DNA of 64,000 bases from Cladorhizidae sp. MBARI D1340-BT2. Its lineage: Eukaryota; Porifera; Demospongiae; Poecilosclerida; Cladorhizidae. This document shows, in pieces, positions 29,501-35,500 of the stretch. Location of the stretch: the NCBI GenBank assembly GCA_028752905.1, contig JAQNBH010000009.1, positions 45,307,165 through 45,371,164 of the forward strand. Direction: 5' to 3'. A program made the position numbers and the translations under genes. Within the stretch, counting starts at the first letter, position 1, and the number at the start of each line of letters is the position of its first letter. Under the pieces are notes generated by a model. That model had not been told where the DNA came from and searched no databases. It worked only from the letters and a program-made list of their open reading frames with translations.

Positions 29501-32500
29501 CACATTGAAATAGGAATCATTGTTGACTTGCATTCCATTCCTAAACCATGACACAGTAGGTACTGGGAGACCATGAGCCACACACACTAAGTCACCAGTA
29601 GAACCAGCGAGCACACTCAGGTTAGTCAGTGTCCCAGGCAAGATCGAGGGAACAACTATAGCAGAGTGAAAAGCAATACCAAAGGTTCACAGACATTGTA
29701 AAGTTATGCAAGTTTAGAGAGTCTTCACCATAAACAGTGACCAGTGCCTGAGCCGTGTCAGTTCCCAGAGAGTTGGTGGCCATGCACTCATACACTCCAG
29801 CCAGTGAGAGATCCACATCCATCTCAGTCAGAGTGCTTCTCACAACACCATCACTCTCCTGCGAGAGACTCTCGTTCACCACAGTGCCGTTGTTTTCAGT
29901 AACCCGCAAACGTCCCCCATCTGTTTCTATCCACCAAGACACCTGTGGCAGAGGTAGGCCAGACACTGTGCAGGAGAGCTGCAGGTCACTGGATTCACTC
30001 ACAGTCTGATTAACAGGACCAGTGAGGATCTTAGGAGAGTCTGAGAAAATAAAAAATAATAAAATGAGGGTGAATAATAATGATAGAAATTCTACCTTGT
30101 ACTTGCAGGTAGAAAGAAGCACCGGCTTGTGCTTGTCCCTGACTGACGTTGTTGGAGGTCTGGCAGCTATAGAGGCCAGAGTCTGAGAGACTAAGGTCAC
30201 ACAGACTGAGGATAGATGCTGCAAAGTAGCTGGAGACACTAGAGAAAATTGTTTGTGTGATATTGGCATCTACGATGGGTCTGCCATCTTTAAGCCAAGA
30301 GATTTGTGGAGGAGGAATGCCAGCAGCTATGCAAGTAAAGGCAGTGTTTGCTCCTACACTGAGGCTTGCATTGCTTGGGTGCACAGCAAGCACAACTGCT
30401 TCTAATAATGCAAGGGGCATATAACAAACAAATAATTATGTCACTGTTCCATCTACATTAGATGCATGCATGGGAACATTGACGCACTCTCAACAGTTAA
30501 AGTGAATTCCCTTGCGTCTGTTCCACTGATGATGTCGGAGGCATTGCAGAGATACTGTCCAGCATCTGCCAACTGGAGCTCCCCTACGTCCAGCTCTGAG
30601 ATGGCCAGTGTACCGTTACTGGTAATACTACTGGTGATGCTGACTGTGTTGGAATTCAGGGGAATACCATCCTTGAACCAGGAGATGCTCGGTAGAGGAA
30701 TCCCAGAGGCAGAGCAAAAGAAGGAGACAACATCAGTGATATTAGCAATGGTGTTTGAGGGAGATTCCAATATGGATACTTTATCTATACAATGTAGAGT
30801 ACATAACTTTAATTACATAGTTAAAGTCCCTATGTACTAAAGGTTACCATAAATGATGTCGATTTGGAATACAATGGACTTATGCTATGCTCAATGAATA
30901 TCATTGTAGTTGAATACCTCCCAATCATCCAGTTTATACCGGGAATATTCTTCAAAACCATTGTTTGCCTGCATCTGGTAAAACCATGAAATTCCCTGTT
31001 TTTGGAAGTATAGCACACACTAAGTATATGCATTAAAATGGCATCTTCCAGTGTCAGTATAACTTCAACAATCAAAACCAGTCCTCCTTGCAGTCTAAAA
31101 GATTCAAAAATCGTTGCCACATAGCTAGCAAGTGCCTAGCCCTAGCCCTAGCCCTAGCAAGTCCCTGTCTGAGTGATTTTACAAGTACTGCATGAAGCCT
31201 AGCAACAAGAGAGAAAGCTATGCATTCTGTAAGGTATACAACATGGATTTTTAGTTAGGTAAGAAGCAGACTTATCAACCTGTGAACACTCATTGGCAGG
31301 ACAGAATCTAAATATTTGCAGGACCACAACATGGCCAGGTAAAAGTGGCCATGGGTCTCAAAAATTTAAGGTATTGTTGTTCCCTCTACACACTCAGCTC
31401 CACATCAATCTTGTGGAGAGAGGAGCTACTTAATGCGCCTCTGCAACCCCCCCCCTCCCCGCCGTGCCCATATATCTAACAGTGAAGTTCTTCAATAATA
31501 TTATTATTATAATGGCTATTGAAATCAATGAATCAGAGTCTCGGATGCATGATTGTGAGGTTGACAGAGATGATATGATTATTATGCTAATACTAGTAGT
31601 TATGAGGTTGTCTGTAGGCTTTTCATGGTGGCTGATTTGCTAATGATAGCAAGCTGTCATTAATTAGATGTGCATTTGAATAGCATGGCTTATCATTATT
31701 TATTATAAAACTCAGCAGGTCACACACTGTGGATGGATCCAACTGCCTTCGTTCTTCTGTCTCAATCTTTCTCACCATGCTAAAAAGGCGTTCTGGAACT
31801 GCATTGGAGTGAGGAAGTACGAGCAAAATCTGTGCAAAACTGGACAAGACCCCAAAACGAAATAGTTCCAAATCCAAGATTGAATGAACTTTCTCCATTA
31901 CAGACCAGAAGTTATCTATTGCTCCAGCTTCTTTCGCATCAAATGTGGGAAGTTAATCCAAGGGTGAAGCACGAAAATCACGAAATTCCATACTCAAAGT
32001 ATCTAATTCATCAGGAGAGAAGGATGTAAAGCGCTTTGCCAATTCAATAATGCCATTTAAAGATCTATTTCTAGGATCAAGAAAAGCAAGTTGAAGCAGA
32101 CAGTCATCGTTAAATGGAAATTTAGCTAACATTTTTGAAACAATGGTTTCATAGAAAGTGCGCACACATTAAAAAAAAAGTTTCTCAGCAGTTCCCACCA
32201 ACTCTTCAAGATCACCACACCACAATAAATGGGTAGATATGCCAATACCTAGCTCAGCTGTCAGTGAAATGATATCATCAGTGGAATTGAGGACATCTGG
32301 ATCTATAAAATTACTACAGAAAGAGTGCAAGAGTCGATGAACATCAGCCTGTAAAGTACCAATACGACTAGCATGAGTTTGAAAGGCAGTTGAGAAAATA
32401 CTCAAGGACATAACAAACAAAATTGCAAAACAGCTTCAATAGTGGGTCATTAAGATGCTTGGTCACTCTCTGTACACGCCCATTGGAAGGCTCAGATTCA

Positions 32501-35500
32501 GCTATCCTGTCAAAATAACAATAAAGATCTGGCCACTGCTCAATCAATCTCTTGAGACAGCATTCTAAACTAAGCCAGTGGGTTGAACAATGTTTTAGGA
32601 TGTGAAGTGGTGTGACATTGCTAAACTCAGTTTGAATTTCATTGAACTCATGACACCTCTTGGAAGAATGTAAAATATATCAATCAGAATTGATGATATT
32701 GAATATCATCAAGGGAGACTGGAAGAGAAGCAGCAGCACAAATTGCACTTAAGTGGCAAAGACAGCCAAGGCTAAACAACTTAGGTTGTTTCCCAAGAAG
32801 TCGACTCAAAACAGAGTTACGCTTACCCACCATAACACTTGCAGTATCTGATGCATAACCGATCATGTTGCTCCAAGGGATACCACGAAACTCAAACTCC
32901 TTCTCTATTGCAGTAAAGAGTTACTCCGCTGTGGCAATATTACACACTGGCATACACAGAAAACGAGTAACTGGCTTTTGTACCACCTTATCCCAATACC
33001 GTACCGTCATTCTGAAATACTTCCTATCTGTTTGATCATTACCACATCACACAAAAGGGTGAAAGGAGAAGAACAACAAGATTGAATGACTTCGTCATTA
33101 AGCATTGGAGCTAGTGCAAATTTCACTATGGCTCTAGTTTTTGTCCTATCAGATGCAAATTGCTGAGTGATTTTGCTGTCTGGAAACATAACTTTACAGA
33201 GTTTGTTAAAGTGATCAGCAGCTAAAAAAGGTACATTATGTTCAGGAATAAATGTAGAAATATAAATTTCTGCAGCTGTAACCAGATCAGCTTCTTGTCT
33301 GTCCTTTCTAAAGGTAGCAGCAGTAATTTTTGACTGACCTACACCCTGTTTTGCCAACGCACATTGCCTCTTTGTATCCATGTGTCGTTTTACTTCATGT
33401 AGACCACCAGAGGCAACAGAAAAATCAGTGCAACATATATTGCAACGAACAAATGATGCACCCTTCTTACTCTCCTTCATATTGTAGCACTTCCAGTCCA
33501 GTCATCCTGCCATTTACTTGCTCTCTTTCTCCTCTTAGCAGTGGAGACAAGCGCTTCACTCTGAGAATGACTCCGACTAGAAGTACTGGCAATGCAAGTA
33601 AAGGCTACTTCATTGTCTGACTCCACCTCAGACTCGATGCTCCAACTCATTGCTAATAATTAAAACTGAGCTCAGCTGTTTGTGATTTGTAGTTTTTTTC
33701 AAAATTATTTTTGAAATGAAATTGATTTTGTTAGTCTCGCGCAGCTAACCCTTTCCTACTTGTAGTTTAAGCATAGCAGCGGATACTTAGGAATCCAGTT
33801 GTGCAGTCAGTACAGATTAACACAGGACTGCAGGATTGCAGGATATGAAGCAGTCGCACCGGGACTCCGGACAAGTTATTCCGGGAGAATCCCGGGAAAT
33901 CCGGGACAGTTGGTAAGTCTGAAGAAGTGCAACCACACACAATCTATGTAATACTAGTAGTACTAGAGCTTCTAGTGATGATGGTATTGAATTACTAGCT
34001 ATGTAGCTGACACGTTATCATTATCAAGCAAAAAAATTCATTTTATTATGATTGAGGGGTTGGCAGCCAGGTATGCACTTGATGAGTATAATACCACATG
34101 ACAATGGCGTGGGATCATTCTGAGCAGTGTTAAAATATTGTATGCTAATCTGAGTCCTAGTCATGTCGTTCCAAAATAGGGTTCAAAAGTTTAGTTATTA
34201 CACACCTAGTTTTCTATGAATGACTGGCCGGCCTTCAACACCTATTGGCACAATACTAAGTGATTATGGCTCATTTTCACCTTCTCAGGAGATGAAAGAT
34301 GAAGGAAAGAGCCAATTCAGTTTATGCCTTAACCATTATGCCAGAATCGTGTGGACATTTATAAAGCATCCTACCAATACAGCAGTGGCTTGTCCTGGTT
34401 ATGTTTAGAGCTCTATAGTGTCTGGATACTGTACTGAAACTACAGCTGCTTTGTCTATAAGCTATCTTTACCAGATTTTAAGGTCAGCTGCAGCCAAAGT
34501 TGGTTTTGGAGGTTACTAGCTGCTACAAGTGGTGGTTCAGTAAAGCCCAATCAGCATCCAGGTGTCCTGGCTTGGACATGACTGTATGGGTTGTGTGATC
34601 AGAAAATATTTCTGTAGTATGCAACCGAATACTTCAATATATGGCATTGGAATTTGAAAATTGACTCATTGCCCTCTGCATATTGAAATGTAGACCAATC
34701 CACATACACATTAGTACTGCTTCTCAATGTTTATGGACTAAGACATGGTAAGAAGCTTGTAGTTAGCCAATTCCATCACTTAAACCTTTGGATACTTTAC
34801 ATATAAAAATGACAGGTGTGAGCTAGTCTGAGATCACAAGAATTCATGAGATAGCAGTGACTAATCTATTCTCGATTCAATAAAACACCTGAGAATTAAT
34901 CCATAAAATACACACCCTGTAATATGCAATATTTCATCTAGTGAGCTGAGTCATCAAGAAGCTGCATGTTTTTGCAACTAGGTGATTCCTCAGAGTGCCA
35001 GTAAAGTGAAAAGAAGGGTTGTGGTATATTAGTGTGTGAACAGTTCTAGGCATATGCTATTTCACCAAAGACTGGACCTAAGGAACATTCTACTTTAGTG
35101 CATGAAGTAATGAGGGCACAAAGATGCATGTACATGGATCACAAGTAGTTTACATAGTTTCCTTGAAGCTACTATGAGTATACTACTTCTTTACTAGTAA
35201 GCATGCAGTTTGCTTAACCAGCTCAATATTATTGCACACACACACTACTGGCATCATTACTGGCATCATTATAATATTGACAAAATCTTTTACCAATTTT
35301 CTTCTTTGAATGAATAGAAAAACAGATCAGTTGCTGCATTCCAATGGATTTTTTTGGTAGAAAGTATGAATGAACATATATGGTACTTAAGTTTTGTGTG
35401 AAAAGAAGCACCCGATAGATAGTTAATTACATAGATAGAAAATGAATTTCATAGCTTTTAACACTTTTGAGGAATGTAGGTTTACTACCTTAGTACAGTA

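Larger units (their letters stand above)
27068..30784. repeat. 1,504-bp tandem segmental duplication of four Ig exons
   Basis: Exons and introns repeat with a constant offset of 1,504 bases (27088/28592/30096; 27480/28984/30488; 27837/29341; 28225/29729). The unit carries Ig types b, a, d and c in plus-strand order, 1,230 coding bases (410 codons), so each copy adds four domains in frame. The first two units are nearly identical including introns. The upper edge (type a at 30488) is more diverged. Confidence 0.95.

Noticed and set aside
31130..31160. Telomere-like 'ccctag' repeat
   Set aside because: Only about three copies, and not the TTAGGG motif expected in animals; chance microsatellite.
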